Positions 46,401-61,400 are shown, counted from the stretch's first letter. The stretch: DNA of 64,000 nucleotides from Anthonomus grandis grandis (GCF_022605725.1 NC_065554.1:21657100-21721099); one strand, 5' to 3'. Notes: generated by a model not told the origin, from the sequence alone. Made by a program: numbers and translations.

Positions 46401-49400
46401 AATTCAGTGTTTAACAATGGGAAAAAGTGTTATTTTGCAGAAAAATTTCTTGCTTTATTATATGAGTTAAAAATATGTGTTTAATTCATTCAGGTTGTTA
46501 GTTGTTGCCGAAAAAACAATAAACAAATTAACAGAGAGTTTCCATTATCATAATTTGTAGCTCTAAGATTTTTGATGGGTCTTGGCTGACTGCACGATCG
46601 TTCTTCATCCTTCTCTATCTTGTACCGATTCTGGATCGTATTTTATTCCCATCTCTCTCAGATCTGCAATGATGTCTCTCCATCTCATACGTTTCCCCAT
46701 AGACCTCCGCCCTTCCGGATTTTATTTCCAGATCATTTTGATCATTCGAGAGTTTGGTTATCATTGTACATATCCAGCCCATCTCAACCATCCAGCCTTA
46801 ATCACTTTGATAATGTCAGTCAGTTCGTTGTTTATTATTGGAGAACACTGTTCTGTTCTTGGCGTGGTGTCTGATCTTTGCATAATTCAAAGACCTTGCG
46901 TAGAATTTTTCCTTTGAAATACTTTAGCTTGGGCTCGTTTTCCTTGGTAAGTATCCAAGTCCCACTCCTGTACATGATCACTGGTCGTTTTATATATTTT
47001 AATTGCTAATCTTCAGGATAGATTTTTGCTCTTAATAACTTGTTGTAACTAAACAGTTTTCCTTGTTGATTGTGTCTCCTAGATAGAACTTGTTACTCTC
47101 TCGAAATTATACTCTCCCATTGTAACGTTTTGCCCTATTCTAGCTCTCTTCGTTCTTTTACCAACATACATACATTTCGTTTTGTCCTTGTTAATTTTAA
47201 GACACACTACTTTCGCCTGTCTTGCAACTCTATTGAATAACTCATTAAGAATTATTACGACGTTTCCAGCCACGTCAATGTAGTCGACGAAAGCCAGGAG
47301 AAACATTGGATCATTAATACCAAAGACCTCTGTGGTCACTTTCTCAGTCACGTGCTATTATAGCTTTATTTAAAGCAATATTGAAGAATATCAGAGAGAG
47401 AGAGAACCTTGCTTCAGGCCACCCGACACCTCAAACGAATCTGACATTATCTCACCCACTTTACTCTACTTCTTGAACCTTTGACAGATATATATTTCTT
47501 ATTATGACTAGCTTTTTGGGAATTCTTAGCTCTACCATTGCGTTTCGTAGTTTTACTCTTAGAATTCTATCGTATGTTTATCTAAATTTGATCAACAATG
47601 AATCACCCTATTAAATTCCCAGCATTTTTTTAAAATTTGCCTTGTAAATTGTAAATATCTGGTTGACAGTAGATCTAGTTTTACGAAATCCACACTGGTA
47701 ATCCCCCAAGCCTGACTCTACGATGGGCCTTCTAACAGTATGCTTGCAAGGATCTTGTTATGATACTTTACGTCCGTTTTTCATTTGCAAGGTCGTCTTA
47801 GTTGAGGTACGTCCAATTCATATACTACTCTCATTTAATTATTTAAAAACAAAAATTATTACTGTTGCCTGTACCACAAGTATCCCCAAATACATGAGGC
47901 TGAGAAGTGACAATAAAAAACAAACTTATATTGAATCAATATCGAAAGGATGAAATATTTAGGTGTTTGGATAGACAGGCATGAGATGGGACCATCATTT
48001 CTATAAATTTAAACATTGAACAAATATCTATAAAAATTATATTTGTACAATATGACATTTTGGCCCGGGATACTATTTTTTTCCTGGGATTTTCCAAACC
48101 AATAACAAAACCTTCTTTTGTCATCAAGATGTATTTATTCTTATTAGGTTTACATCCACAATTTTAAGGACATCATCGATCCCTAAAAGTTTCCAGAGAT
48201 CATAAAGCAATCAATTTCAATTTAAGCATCACCCATAAATGCCCATGAAACTGTCAGTGTTTTTGATGAAATATACACTTAATGAGCACTTTTGAACCCA
48301 TCAAGTAAAGAAACTGGTAAAATGTCACAGAACCAACATTTAGTTGACATAGTTGATCTTAGTTGCTGTCGGAGTCAAGTTGGTTTACTGTCGCTGAGAT
48401 GTGGTGTATTAGTCGAGTCATAGTCCCGGTTAAATGGAGAAGTTGATCACGAGTTACATCTATTCCGTATTGGTACATAAAACCCTAATATGGGTCTCTC
48501 TGCAGACTCTTGGTCAGTACACACGAAGTTTTCCCTATTTCCTACCTCTCTTTGTTGGTCAAACTTAGTCACTATAGTTTAGGTTTATAGTTCTTCTCAA
48601 AAGCAGATCTTTACCTTTACACTCTTAGTGAAGGTAAACGCTCTTATACTCTGAACCCAGTCAAACCTTCTCTTTATAAGTATGAATGCCTCCAGTTATG
48701 AGTTGGGTCGTCGTGCGTTGATGCAATAGGTTAAAGTACTTGTGATTAGAGTATAAGCACAATTGTAAAAAGTTTTGGCGGTAATTTCAAATTTCTTCAA
48801 ATGACAAAATGCGTTGTCTTGCAAAAAAAGAAAGGCTCGTTTTAATGTAAGAATGTCTTGATGAGTTGGGACGGCCTGCTCTTTGTATATTCATATCACA
48901 TCCGCCGAAGATAAATTATGGTGGTTAACCAAAAAAAAAAAAAACAAAATACAATTTTTTTCTAGAAACTTATTGTGGACATTCTAAGCTGGATTTATGG
49001 TTTTGCTCCAGAAAACGTGCCGAGCTATTGATGGCGCAGTAAAGAAAACATGACCTTTAAATCTGTTTTCTCGAAATTCCAGCAAACAATACTTGGCGTC
49101 GGTTTTGAGGAACTACAGCAATTTCAGCTGACACTTTCTATTACAGATACAAATTAGAGAAATGAAACCGGAATATCTCATATCTCCACCTCATTCTGAG
49201 ATGTGAAGAAAATATTTATTTAAATGATGATTTTCATATGTCACTGACATCAATAAACAGCATAAGAACATTACAATTTCCAAAAGATTCTGGAAGTAAG
49301 AAATAATCTAAATGGTGGTCCTGAATAGCATTTCAGTGCAAAATACTACAGATACAATAGATTTTTGTAAGTAATAAAATAATCTACATACGTAAGTTTA

Positions 49401-52400
49401 GGATAGTCTGTGTTTGTCCATATCACATCGGCCAAAGATAAATTATAGCGGTTTGCCGAAAAGAACAAAACACAATTTTTATCCAGAATCCTTTCCTGGA
49501 TATTCTAAGCTGGATTTATCGTTTTGCTGCAGAAAACGCGTCAAGAAATTGATGGCGTAGCGTAGAGAAAACATGACTGTTTTTGTTTACTTAAAGTTGT
49601 TTTCTTGAAATTGGCGAAAACTACTTTTGGCATCGGGGTTGAGGAATTACACCATTTTCATTTGACATATAGCATTAAAAATCACAAACGCAATTTCAAA
49701 GGATTATGGAAGTATGACAGAAATGAAATGGGGATATATTTATTTTATTCCCTGATTCAGTCGTCGCCTATCCCTGCCCTGTGTACATAAATATAACTAA
49801 ATTGTATTCTTTTTTCAAGCTCTCATTATCAAAATTAATCGAAAAATTTTTTTTTACGTACGTAAAGGCGCCTCTTGCCGAGGTACTTTTGAGAAACGGT
49901 TTTTATAATCGAGATGCATTCCTCTTTGCTAACTTCACTTACATCATACGTACAATTGTTTTGTAATTTTTAATATTTGCAAATAAACGTTTTGAATTTG
50001 ACTATATGCAGGAAATCTTAAAAATAATCAATACTTTTTCCTTTTTCTGACCCATATCCCCATCTCAGTGTGAGAGATGACGAATAGTCTTAAAAGAATG
50101 ACTATTTGCATATATAAAAAGAAAAACTATGTCGGAAAAACACGATTTGATATAAATTGTGGAAGTAGTAAATATATTAAATGGTTATCTATTTAATCAC
50201 TCCAATATCTAACAAACCTTAGTCTCTTACCTAAACATTTTATATAAACAAATAAATTCATCTATTTTTAGATAAAAACATAATAAATACCCTATAAACA
50301 TCCCTTGGTTCACTCACCTCAAAAATTTCCCAATATCGCATCGGCCCTACTACCAATTGAGTACGTAAACAATCGGACAAGGCACATGGTTTCAATCGAT
50401 ACCACTATACACCCTTAAATGCGCTCACGAGTCCTGTGATGACGATGATGTGTTTCACTTTCAGTTATTAAAAAAAAGTTCGTATTCTATTTTTTTGTTG
50501 TTAAAATAGTATTAAAAATCACTGGTCGCTTTAATATTAGTCCTAACAAGAACACACCTGAGTGAATTATTACTTGAGCAAAATACTTATTCTTTCACGT
50601 GTGTTTTCTACGGGGGTCATGGTAAAAGAGCTTGCGCGCATCGTTCTTGTGTTGTGACTAAGAAACGTTTTTACTGCTAGCAGGGGTGGGTGAGGGTCGT
50701 TTTTATAGGGTGCAGTGGAAGAATATAGAGAATAAGAAAGAATAAGACAACTGCAGCTGTTTTAAGTGAATCAGTTCGTGGATAGAATATTGAATGGAGG
50801 GGAGATGAGAAACATTTCCATAGAAATGCTATTGAGATTATGATCAGAAAGGTATAAAATGATTATCTAAAAAACAGATGACGAAGAGACGGTCAAGAAG
50901 TCTGTAAAGTACTGGAGGGCTGAGATTTATGGCCTATTTTTATTTTTATGAAACTTTTTTAAAGTGAACTGAGCAAAGTTGGTTTTTGTGTTTTAAGTCA
51001 AGACTCAACTTATTTTTGCCCGAAGATTGAACACCATTAGAATGCACAGACGTGTAACTGAGAAAAAACCAATTTAGTTTTTTGTTGAGGATAGCTTATT
51101 ACCTTAGATAGAACCTAATAATTTAGCTCTATTTAGCACTGTTCTGTTCTTTCGTATCTTGTTGAGTTTGATAACGAGCATTAAACTCCCTATTCCTTTT
51201 CTTTGAACCTTAAATAAGGCATTTTTTTAAATTGCACACGATTTAAATCAGATTAAATGCAAGAAAACTGTTTAATTTGTTTAGCCATATGAGTATGAAA
51301 GCTGACATCGCTAGATTTGTTAAGGATTGCCAAACTTGTCAAAAAGTGAAACCTGAATTCTGGTGGATTAATGAGAGAATGGAAATTAAGCTACACGGCT
51401 CTGAATATGACAATAAATTTTATGATCTTGATAATCGTCCTATTGATAGTGAGATAAAGGTTAAAATTCTTTCTAAGCTGAAAGCTTAGAACGTTGAAAG
51501 AGGTTTCAATGTTCTAAGGCTAAAATACTTGGTTTGAGAGAAAATGGAGAAGGCCTCTCTGATTTTTCTTTGATAACAGCTTAGACCTAGTGGAAATACT
51601 AATACTCTATAGGGATATCAGAAAAATGTGTGAAAACAATAATGAAACAAAGGACAGGCACACAAATATATACAAGAAAAATCACAGGGCAAGATGCAAC
51701 CTTTTTGGTACAGTTTAATAAATATATATTATCTACCAAAAATGATTCTATATTATTTAATCTTATTTTATTATGATATATGTAATAATTGAAACATACT
51801 AAGCAAACTAGACCATAACAATATACCTCTTGCTATCCAAGGCAATGGTCCAATACTCTTTGTTTCTTATATTAACATTCTTGTTAGTGAGCTGGTTGAC
51901 TTATTTTATCAATTTTGCTTCTTTCATTTGATCCTTTGACAGCAGCTCAAGATTAGTTTTTGAAAAGTAAATTGGTCAGAAAAATGATAATACAAAATGT
52001 CTGATATCTAGATCTATATAAATGAGAACGTGGACTGGGTTGAGTTTTTTATACAAAAAGATCGACATGGCATTTTGCTCATTAACAGTAACGTGAAAAT
52101 ATTTTAATTTACACCAGTAGAATCTATTCAATACTGAGATATGCTGTTATTTATTTAAAGAGTTATAGGAATAGGATCAGCATGAAAAGTGAAGATACTT
52201 CTAGGGAAAGATTCTGATGCACATGGCATGTATATACAGATATATCAGCAGGTATATAGGATCATATGTCAAAAAAAAATCATGAAATTTCAGTATGTAA
52301 AAGATACTTTTTTCGGAATTTTGAGTGAGTGAGGGAGTTAAAAATATTTTCATGGTAATTTTTAAATGTTTCAGACATTTGAACTATTTTTAATTTTATC

Positions 52401-55400
52401 CGAGGTATTTGATGTCATTTTAACTGTTTTCTGTGTTCCTATTAGGTTGTATTTATATTTATGTTGTGAAGCAAATACTAGGTGTCTCAAAAGAAATTTT
52501 ATATTTTGATCGATAAATAAAAGAATGAGCCGTTTAAAAAAAAAAAATCATTAATTTTTAAAGTAAACTCTTTGGAAATTTATTTCTTAAAAATAATGTC
52601 GTGCAAATATTTACCCTTGCGTTTACTACCCTCATTCAACCTAGCATTAAAATTTCTAATGACAAAGTCTACTTGTCGTGCTGGCTCCCATTTCGTGACA
52701 AATATTTCATTTTAATTCAGATTAGATTTAAACTGAGATAAGAGTATTCTAGACTTAATGAAACCTCCACAGGAAAATATCCATAGGACTGAAATCAGGA
52801 CTGCGTGGGGGCCAATTTATGTCACCTCTTCTCGAGATTAATTATATTTAAACTGAGATAAGAGTATACTACACTTAATGAAACCTCCACAGGAAAATAT
52901 CCATAGGACTGAAATCAGGACTGTGTGAGGGCCAATTTATGTCACCTCTTCTCGAGATTAATTTGCCTGGAAAAATTTCACGAACTCGTGGCAGAGATGC
53001 ATTGGACGTATGTGATGTTGCTGCTGGAACCATGTTCTTAGGTCATAGCCAGGAAACTTCTGCAGTTCAGGCGACAAAAACCCATTTATCTCATCCTCAC
53101 TTAATGCTCTGAATTCACTGTGAGACTTCATTTTTTTACCTTCAGGGGTTGATAGCGACAGTTCTATTGGTTTACGTGGCTATTAAAATGAAATTGAACT
53201 TCGCCCGCGAATAAGATCTTGATAAAGATTTGGAAGCGCTCAATTGCTTGGTTTATGAATTTTAGCCTCTCAATGTCATTCTGGAGTTTTAATTCTTGCA
53301 CCAATTGAATTTTGTAGGGGTGCAGCTTTAGGTCTTTGTGAAAAAATACGGTATAGCAACGATCTATGCACCTTCAGAGCACTTGCATGCTTCTATGAAG
53401 TGAGTGAACTTATTCACTCAATTCCGAAAGAGAAGAATGCTTGGTTGGAATTTGAACTTTCTTTCAGGTATTCCATATAGGAAGCCAATTTCTTCTGGGT
53501 TGTTGGAACACTTGTGTTCTTGGGCCATAAAGTGTAAAGCATCATATTCCAATTCTTATTCTTTATGTATTTATGCGACCTAGTGGTAATTTTAGAGTTC
53601 TTGGAATGGGGTCCAAATAACTTTTTTTGGTCAAATCTCACTGTGATGAACTTTTTACTTGCAAAGAAAAATTACATGTATTTTAACTAATTTAAATAAA
53701 TTAAAACGAAAAAAAAAGATAAATTTCGCAAATAAAATACATATACGCAACAATACCACCGAATAGAAATTCCACATTATACTGTCAGATAATTTCGAAA
53801 AATAACATATGAAAACATTTATAACTACATATTTAAAAATACTAAGAATTCTCTTACCTCCCTATTCTGTGCCTTAGGATAACCTTATAAAAAGTCGAAA
53901 CACCGAAATTTGAACAACAAGGCTTTTGTTTTTATTGTTTTGTCTCTATGCCAACAATTGCTTATCTGAAGCGTTTTTTATGCCCTTTAAATATTATTTC
54001 ATCTAATTGTGAATATGTTCCACGCATTTAAAGCCATTTTTCCTTCTTATTTGAATCTTTTTTTTAAAAACAGTTAAAAATTTAATGTAATTTTCCATTT
54101 TTAGTTTTTTTTTTCATCATCATGGTAAAAACAATATAAATAGCAAAAATTAAAAAAAAAATATTTATGTATAGAGGTCAATGGAAAATAGGTAAATGAC
54201 CACATAATTCCAATATCCATGCGGATATATAAAAAAGTTAGTGCGCTTGAGACCACACGACTGAAGCAAAACTTATTAAGCTCCATTTTATTGCATATTT
54301 ATGTATCCATATATATTTATGTATATTTATGCACAATTTTCGTACGTAATTTCTTCTTAGTTGATGGTCCTGTAGCACCACTTTCATATTCGTAGTATGT
54401 ACCACTATCTGCCATAATTGCTTCTTATTCACGCGAAAATTCACAAAATATGAACTTTACAATAAATTTATAATTTTATTCTCTTTAAACGTAGAATAAT
54501 TAATACATTGAATAACAAACATTAATTCATATAATTTTTCAAGAACGAAATGAAATTACGAAACAATCAAGAAATCAGCGTTCGCGTAACGCTAGCAAAC
54601 TCGCAAACGAGAACGACGACAGAAAAATGTGTATATATTTCATGCACTAGCTATGAGAGGAATAGAGAAAGAAAATGTGCGCGCGCACGACTCTCTCTTG
54701 CTCCTACAGTAATATACGAACCGTATCTCTCTCTCTATCTCTCTCCACTAACTCATATCTCCTTCTTAACTACGGCTCGCCTCTCCCGATCACAATGTTC
54801 GTAACGCATTCAAGCGCGCGTAAAGAAGTTTTACTTCAAAAACCATTACAATAAAAAAATCTATAAATCAAGCTACATAAAATTATTAGAATGATAAAAC
54901 CCTTGCATGGAATAAAATGGATCTTTAGTTAACATTATTTTTTATTCTGTTTTAAAGGATTCTGATAAGTAATTAAATATTCTTAATGAAGATCGTAATT
55001 ACCTTACTATATTTGAGTAAGATGTACAGGTACCATATATAATTGATAAGCATTTTAGGATTGATTTGTCTGTGTCACAACATTGATGAAAATATGCATG
55101 TTAGAATACCTTTAGTCCGAAATACTGGACTACAAGAAGCTGTAAATTGCAGATTATACATTGAGTTATCCCATGCAAGCAAACCATAGGGTAACAGATG
55201 CATATTAGTATACTCTTAGGGAGTTTCCATCAATACAATTTCTCAATTGCAATTTTTTACAGATATAATCCATATGACCCCATAATAGATGCTGGACAGT
55301 TTTGAGTCGAAGAAAAGTTACTACTACTTCCGTTTGCTAGCTGCTGTCCTGGTTTATCCTTATAGGAGTGAAAAAACATGTTTGTCTTCCCTTCATTTAA

Positions 55401-58400
55401 GCACAGTCCGTTTTATCATAAATCATAACCGATTTTATCATCGATCATAATCTCAGAATTCACTGTATGTAATTCCATACTGTTAAGCCCTTTCACTCAA
55501 CTCCCCCAAGTCTTCAGCATCCAGACAGAAGACACTTGTACCCCTTACGTCAATTCATTGAAGCTTGTCAAGCAATAATGTGAAGTTAATCGTGTCGAAG
55601 GCCTTTGCAATATCAAAAAAATATTTCGGCCATCTTCAACTTGCTATTAAGACCTTCAAGAACTTTCAAATATATTCAATTATGGCATCATGTGGAGCGA
55701 TCAACTAGAAAGCCATTTTGCCTGCAGCTTAGGAGTATAAATGAGTCAAGAAATTTTAAGAACTTTTTACAAACCTTTTGACATATTTTAGAGAATACCA
55801 ATAATAGAGATGTTGGTCTATAATTCTCAATTTTGGGGACATCATCTTTTTTGTGGATTGGAATTATTTTCGTAGCCTAAATTTCTATGGAAAAATAGTG
55901 TTTATCAAAAAAAAAGAATAATTAGAAAAGTTAAAGGTGTTACGAGTTCTTGACAACCGCTGCAGGGTACTTCATCTGAAGCACTCGAGTTTTTGGCTTT
56001 GACCATTTTCTCCTATTGAAGTTAAGATTCTTATTTCAAAATATTTATAAATAGAATGATAGAATTCACTATTTTCATTTAAAAAAATAATATCTACTTT
56101 ATACCGCGAAAAACTAAAGGCATCATTAATTCTAGAATAAGGTTATCCCTCCTTGTACTCTTTAGTTCTCATTTAAGAATCAAGCCTGTACTACACCATT
56201 TCATAAACTAATAAGGCCAAGTACCTCTCGGTTCATTTCGATGACAAGGCTCCTATTCATTTCGGATTACCACTTTTAATGCTTCCAATCGTTTCAGAAA
56301 ATCGCACGGGGCGGTCAAGTGGAATGTTAATTGAAAATTGTGTTACGGTGCTTTGCAAATTTTAATTTCGTGTTGCGGATGACGGGCGTTCTTGACATTC
56401 TGCAACATCTGGGAAATTTTATATTGAACTAATTTGGGATAAAAATGGATATATATTTATTTAAATAACTGTTTTCCTAAATAGAGGGTTTCTCATGCTC
56501 TTTCTGTGTAAGTTTTAAAGACAAATAAATAAACAGTTTTTAATTGGAACACAAGTCACAATGTGCGTTTTATTAGGATTTTTCGTGAGTGCAAGGACAA
56601 TGCTAATTTCTGTTCCTCGAATTGTACACTAAGATAGTTAGAGTTCTTAGATTTTTGAATAAACTTCACCTCCTGAAAGTTTGGAAAGCCTTTCTTTTCG
56701 GAAGCAGACAATTGAGACATCATAGAAAGTATTCCTAAGTCAAAGTCATTTCGACGATATGGTCAAATTTAAAACCAGAAAATAACACCATAAATTGGTT
56801 TGACTAGTTATTAAAGACAAGAAAAGAGAAAGTTTTCAATGTCAATGTTGGCTCTAATCTGAATCAAATGTTCTATATACACATATATATACTTTCGATA
56901 ATTCAATGGAAAAATCAACATTTGTATCTGCTTCTCAGACAAATTTTAAGTCAACCTTCAACAGCACCATGAGAAAATGTTGTTCTTAAACTAACTTAGT
57001 TGTTGTTCGGTAAAAGAATTTACCGAAAAATACTGATCAACTCTCCCTCCTGTGGAGGGAATGCTTAATAATGAGAATTAGTTTTAATTTTTATTTCACT
57101 TATTTCTAAGTCAATATTTTAAAGGATGAAGTAATTATCAACTCCAAAAATTAAGTATCAAGAAGGTTTTGGGATTTTGTAAAGAATCAGAAGAATAACC
57201 AGAGTATTCTCTTGCATGAGTCAAACTGATTGCTTGTTTTTTCCTCATACTATATTGTCAAAATGATGTAGACGACATTGACAACCACTTTTCCTTTACT
57301 AACATTATTTTTTGCCAAATCCTCTCTTTTCTGGCACTGAGCGCCTTTCTTAGGAAATGTCAATAATGCCATTCCATTTTAATTGTCATTTAGGAAGTTA
57401 TTGAATTTTAGTGAATTTCTAAATGTCTGGACAAACTGTTTTCTAAAGCCATTAGTCAACTTTCTGATCACAATAGACACACAGTCAGATATTCCAACAA
57501 TATTGGATGATTAATAAATTAGCTTGACTTCTCTATGAAAGATTATATTAGTGACAGCATGGAGAAGGCCTTTGAGGCCTTTAAGGTCAATCATAAAAAG
57601 TAAAAAAATATTGTAGGTCAGGGTTTGATTGGTTGAAAGATTTTACTGTGATTCAAATTCTTTTGAGACAGGTTTATCGAGATCTCAGGTATACCTTAAC
57701 ATGATTTACTTTGACGACGGCTTTTCATTCTATCAGTCATTAATTAATGTTTTGGAAGCTTGGTGTATTTCATGACCACACAATTGAGAAATCATACAAA
57801 TTGAAGATTTCTAAATCGCAGTCATTTAGATGACAGATTATGGTCAAATTTAAAACCAGAAAATAACACCATAAAATGATTTGACTAGTTATTGAAAAGA
57901 CGAAAAGAGAAGAGAAATTTAGATTTTTGGCCTCAAAATCGATGTCAAAAAGTGACAATTTCCGAATTTTCGAAGTGCTCTCATTCCCTTATTTCTGATC
58001 GAATCCTGTTATAACCCGGTATTTTCGTGATCTACTTGATGAGAACAATCCGCTGGTATAGTTAGTTCGAATTCGAAAAAAAAAAATTCTGAAAAAAATC
58101 CAAACGGGGGGGTATACCCGAAAAATGAAAAAACCAAAACTTTGAAGGCCGATATCTCGGCTTCTATGGGAGCTATCGGGAAAATTCCAACGGGTTTGTC
58201 TTAGTTTCGTCGTTATGAATCCAACGAGACTATCCGTCAGGTCGTAGCTTTTACGATAGCCGAGATATGGCATTTTTGATGCCCATTTTTGGCCTCAAAA
58301 ACGAGGTCAAAAAGTGACAATTTCCGAATTTTCAAAGTGCTCTCATTTCCTTATTTCTGATCGAATCCAGTTATAACCCGGTTTTTTCGTGAACTACTTG

Positions 58401-61400
58401 ATGAGAACAATCCGCTGGTATAGTTAGTTCGAATTCGAAAAAAAAAAAAATCTGAAAAAAATCCAAACGGGGGGCTATACCCGAAAAATGAAAAAACCCA
58501 ATTTTTGAAGGCCGATATCTCGGCTTCTATGGGAGCTATCGGGAAAATTCCAACGGGTTTGTCTTAGTTTCGTCGTTCTGAATCCAACGAGACTATCCGC
58601 CAGGTCGTAGCTTTTACGATAGCCGAGATATGGCATTTTTGATGCCCATTTTTGGCCTCAAAAACGAGGTCAAAAAGTGGCAATTTCCGAATTTTCAAAG
58701 TGCTCTCATTCCCTTATTTCTGATCGAATCCTGTTATAACCCGACATTTTCGTGATCTACTTGATAAGAACAATCCGCTGGTATAGTTAATTCGAATTCG
58801 AAAAAAAAAAAATTTTTCTGAAAAAAATCCAAACGGGGGGCTATACCCGAAAAATGAAAAAACCCAAACTTTGAAGGCCGATATCTCGGCTTCTATGGGA
58901 GCTATCGGGAAAATTCCAACGGGTTTGTCTTAGTTTCGTCGTTCTGAATCCAACGAGACTATCCGCCAGGTCGTAGCTTTTACGATAGCCGAGATATGGC
59001 ATTTTTGATGCCCATTTTTGGCCTCAAAAACGAGGTCAAAAAGTGACAATTTCCGAATTTTCAAAGTGCTCTCATTCCCTTATTTCTGATCGAATCTTGT
59101 TATAACCCGGCATTTTCGTGGTCTACTTGATAAGAACAATTCGCTGGTATAGTTAGTTCGAATTCGAAAAAAAATAAATTCTGAAAAAATCCAAATGTTA
59201 AGTATACCAGAAAAATGAAAAAACCCAAACTTTGAAGGCTGATATCTCGTCTTCTATGGGCGCTATCGGGAAAATTCCAACGGTTTTGTCTTAGTTTCGT
59301 CGTTCTGAATCCAACGAGATTATCGTAATAAATAATTGTAAATTCACTTTTTTGCTACCGAAGTATCTCTAGTGGAGCAAAAGATAAATAATTTGCACGG
59401 TGGAGTTGCAGGATTGTTCAACATGAATTGATTGCAGGTTGGGCTGCAGGGAGGACTGTAGATCAGTATACTAACTCTACTATCAGTATATAATATATTG
59501 GAAAATCTTTTGTGGATTCATAGGAATATAAATTAATACAGAATATGGAGATATTTATAATGATGGAACGAGAAACACGCTGGTTCATTATGTTATTACT
59601 AAATTATATTAGATATTGATCTAATAACTGTGTATATTATAAAATGGCCTGTAGCGGTTATGAATAAATAAATAAATTTAGATTATGACCCCCATTTTCT
59701 CCATCCTTATGCTTTTCCCTTATTCCATTGATTTAATCTCCCATATTGAGAAGAATTCTCTAATAAGATGTTCTTTGTTCCCTAGAGGAATGAGGGAAGC
59801 TTTCCAATATCTTTTGAGTTGAATGTTCTTTCTTGAGATTACTTTTATATTAAATGCCAATCAGCATGGATTTTTTGAATAATTTATAACGATATAAAAA
59901 TATACTTAAGTGAAGTGCATTTCAAATATAATAGAAAAAAATTCTTACCGGCACCGTACGTTTGAGCACAGGACTGTCCATCAGACCTTTTAGGAATATC
60001 AGTTCAGTCTCATTAATTCCATTCTTATCTTCTAAACTGTCATTGTTCGTTTCGACGTGTCGGAATGCTCCTGCAAAATAAACCACGTTCATTTCAGTTT
60101 CCTTAATATTATTTCAAAGGCAAAACTATTATCGACTTAAGTAAATGTTTACATTAACTAGTCGGGCTTGCATTAAGTAATAAACATTTTCAAAAGTGAA
60201 AATATTGTCAAACAATGTGGAGTAGTCGAAAGTGTGTGTATATGTATGTAGGTGTTTGTATATAGACGCTTTTAGTGGCGTAATAGGGAATAATGTAAAA
60301 AAATATGGGCTCTAAAAATATAGTTCTTTTTTTAGTTACGCCGTTTGTAAACGATATGTCATCGGGGGATAATATGATATCGTTGTGTTGGATTGAGTAG
60401 TGAGTACACTGTCAATGAGAGAATACACCTGTTTTTGAAATGATTTTTTTATAATTTACGTATTTTTTTAATGTGTAGAAAGAAAACTGGGTTGTGCAAG
60501 CAGTTTTAAGGATGATGTGATACTGCAAATCCTATTTTGATATTATTAAGATATTCTCTCTATTATCTAGTCAAATTACGTAAATTCAAATTTCATGATT
60601 TAAGTAAGTAGCTTAAGAAAAATAAGTTTTTTTATTCTTGCAAATTGCCAACAGACAAAAATTCCTTTTTATAGAACTAGAATCGTTACATTAAAAAACG
60701 TATTCCTTATTTAGAATATTAGAAAATGAAAAAAATTGGAGGACTAAAAAAGGAAGAGTAAAATGTTAACCCTTCTCTTTTTGGTTTTTTAACGTTTAAA
60801 ATTAATTTAGTTCTTATGTTTCTTCTTGATTATATTTTAAAATATAGCAATGTATTTTATTCATTCCTAATTTCTTACTTGTCTATTCTGTTTTTTGATC
60901 CTAATAATATTTAATTATGTGTATATCCCTTACGCTCCAGCATGTCACAATTGTGTGAGTCTTATTAACATGGGATATAAACATCAAAATTATATTTTAA
61001 CTGTCCAAAACGATACGACACGATTGTGCAAGACACCTCTTTATGGATTTAGGGCTGGATTTAGTAGCCATTTTGACTTGCAGAGGAGCATGAATTACTG
61101 TTTTTTTTTGTTTTTTCGAATTCTTGTGACTTGTGATGGCGAATAACGATAAGTTTTAACTAAAATTAATTTAAACCGTGTTTTTAATGTCAAATTATTT
61201 AAGAAATGCATTGTTTTCCCTAATAAGCTCAAAAATATTTCAAAATATTTTGCGGCCATTTTTAGAAGTGCGTACTATGTCGCTGTATCACAATTGTAAC
61301 GGCTGGGAGCCAATCAATACAAAAAAAAATCGGTACCGTTTTTTAATAGTTATGTTTTTTCTAGGATCCAAGAGATTATTGAACTTGGAGAGGCTCGCAG

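Noticed and set aside
54550..54804. 84-codon frame as a gene
   Set aside because: Biased composition from CT tracts and CpG words; no domain and no flanking splice logic.
57926..59325. Could the repeated 363-bp units be a CRISPR array?
   Set aside because: Units are directly adjacent long tandem copies without unique spacers, in a eukaryotic intron.
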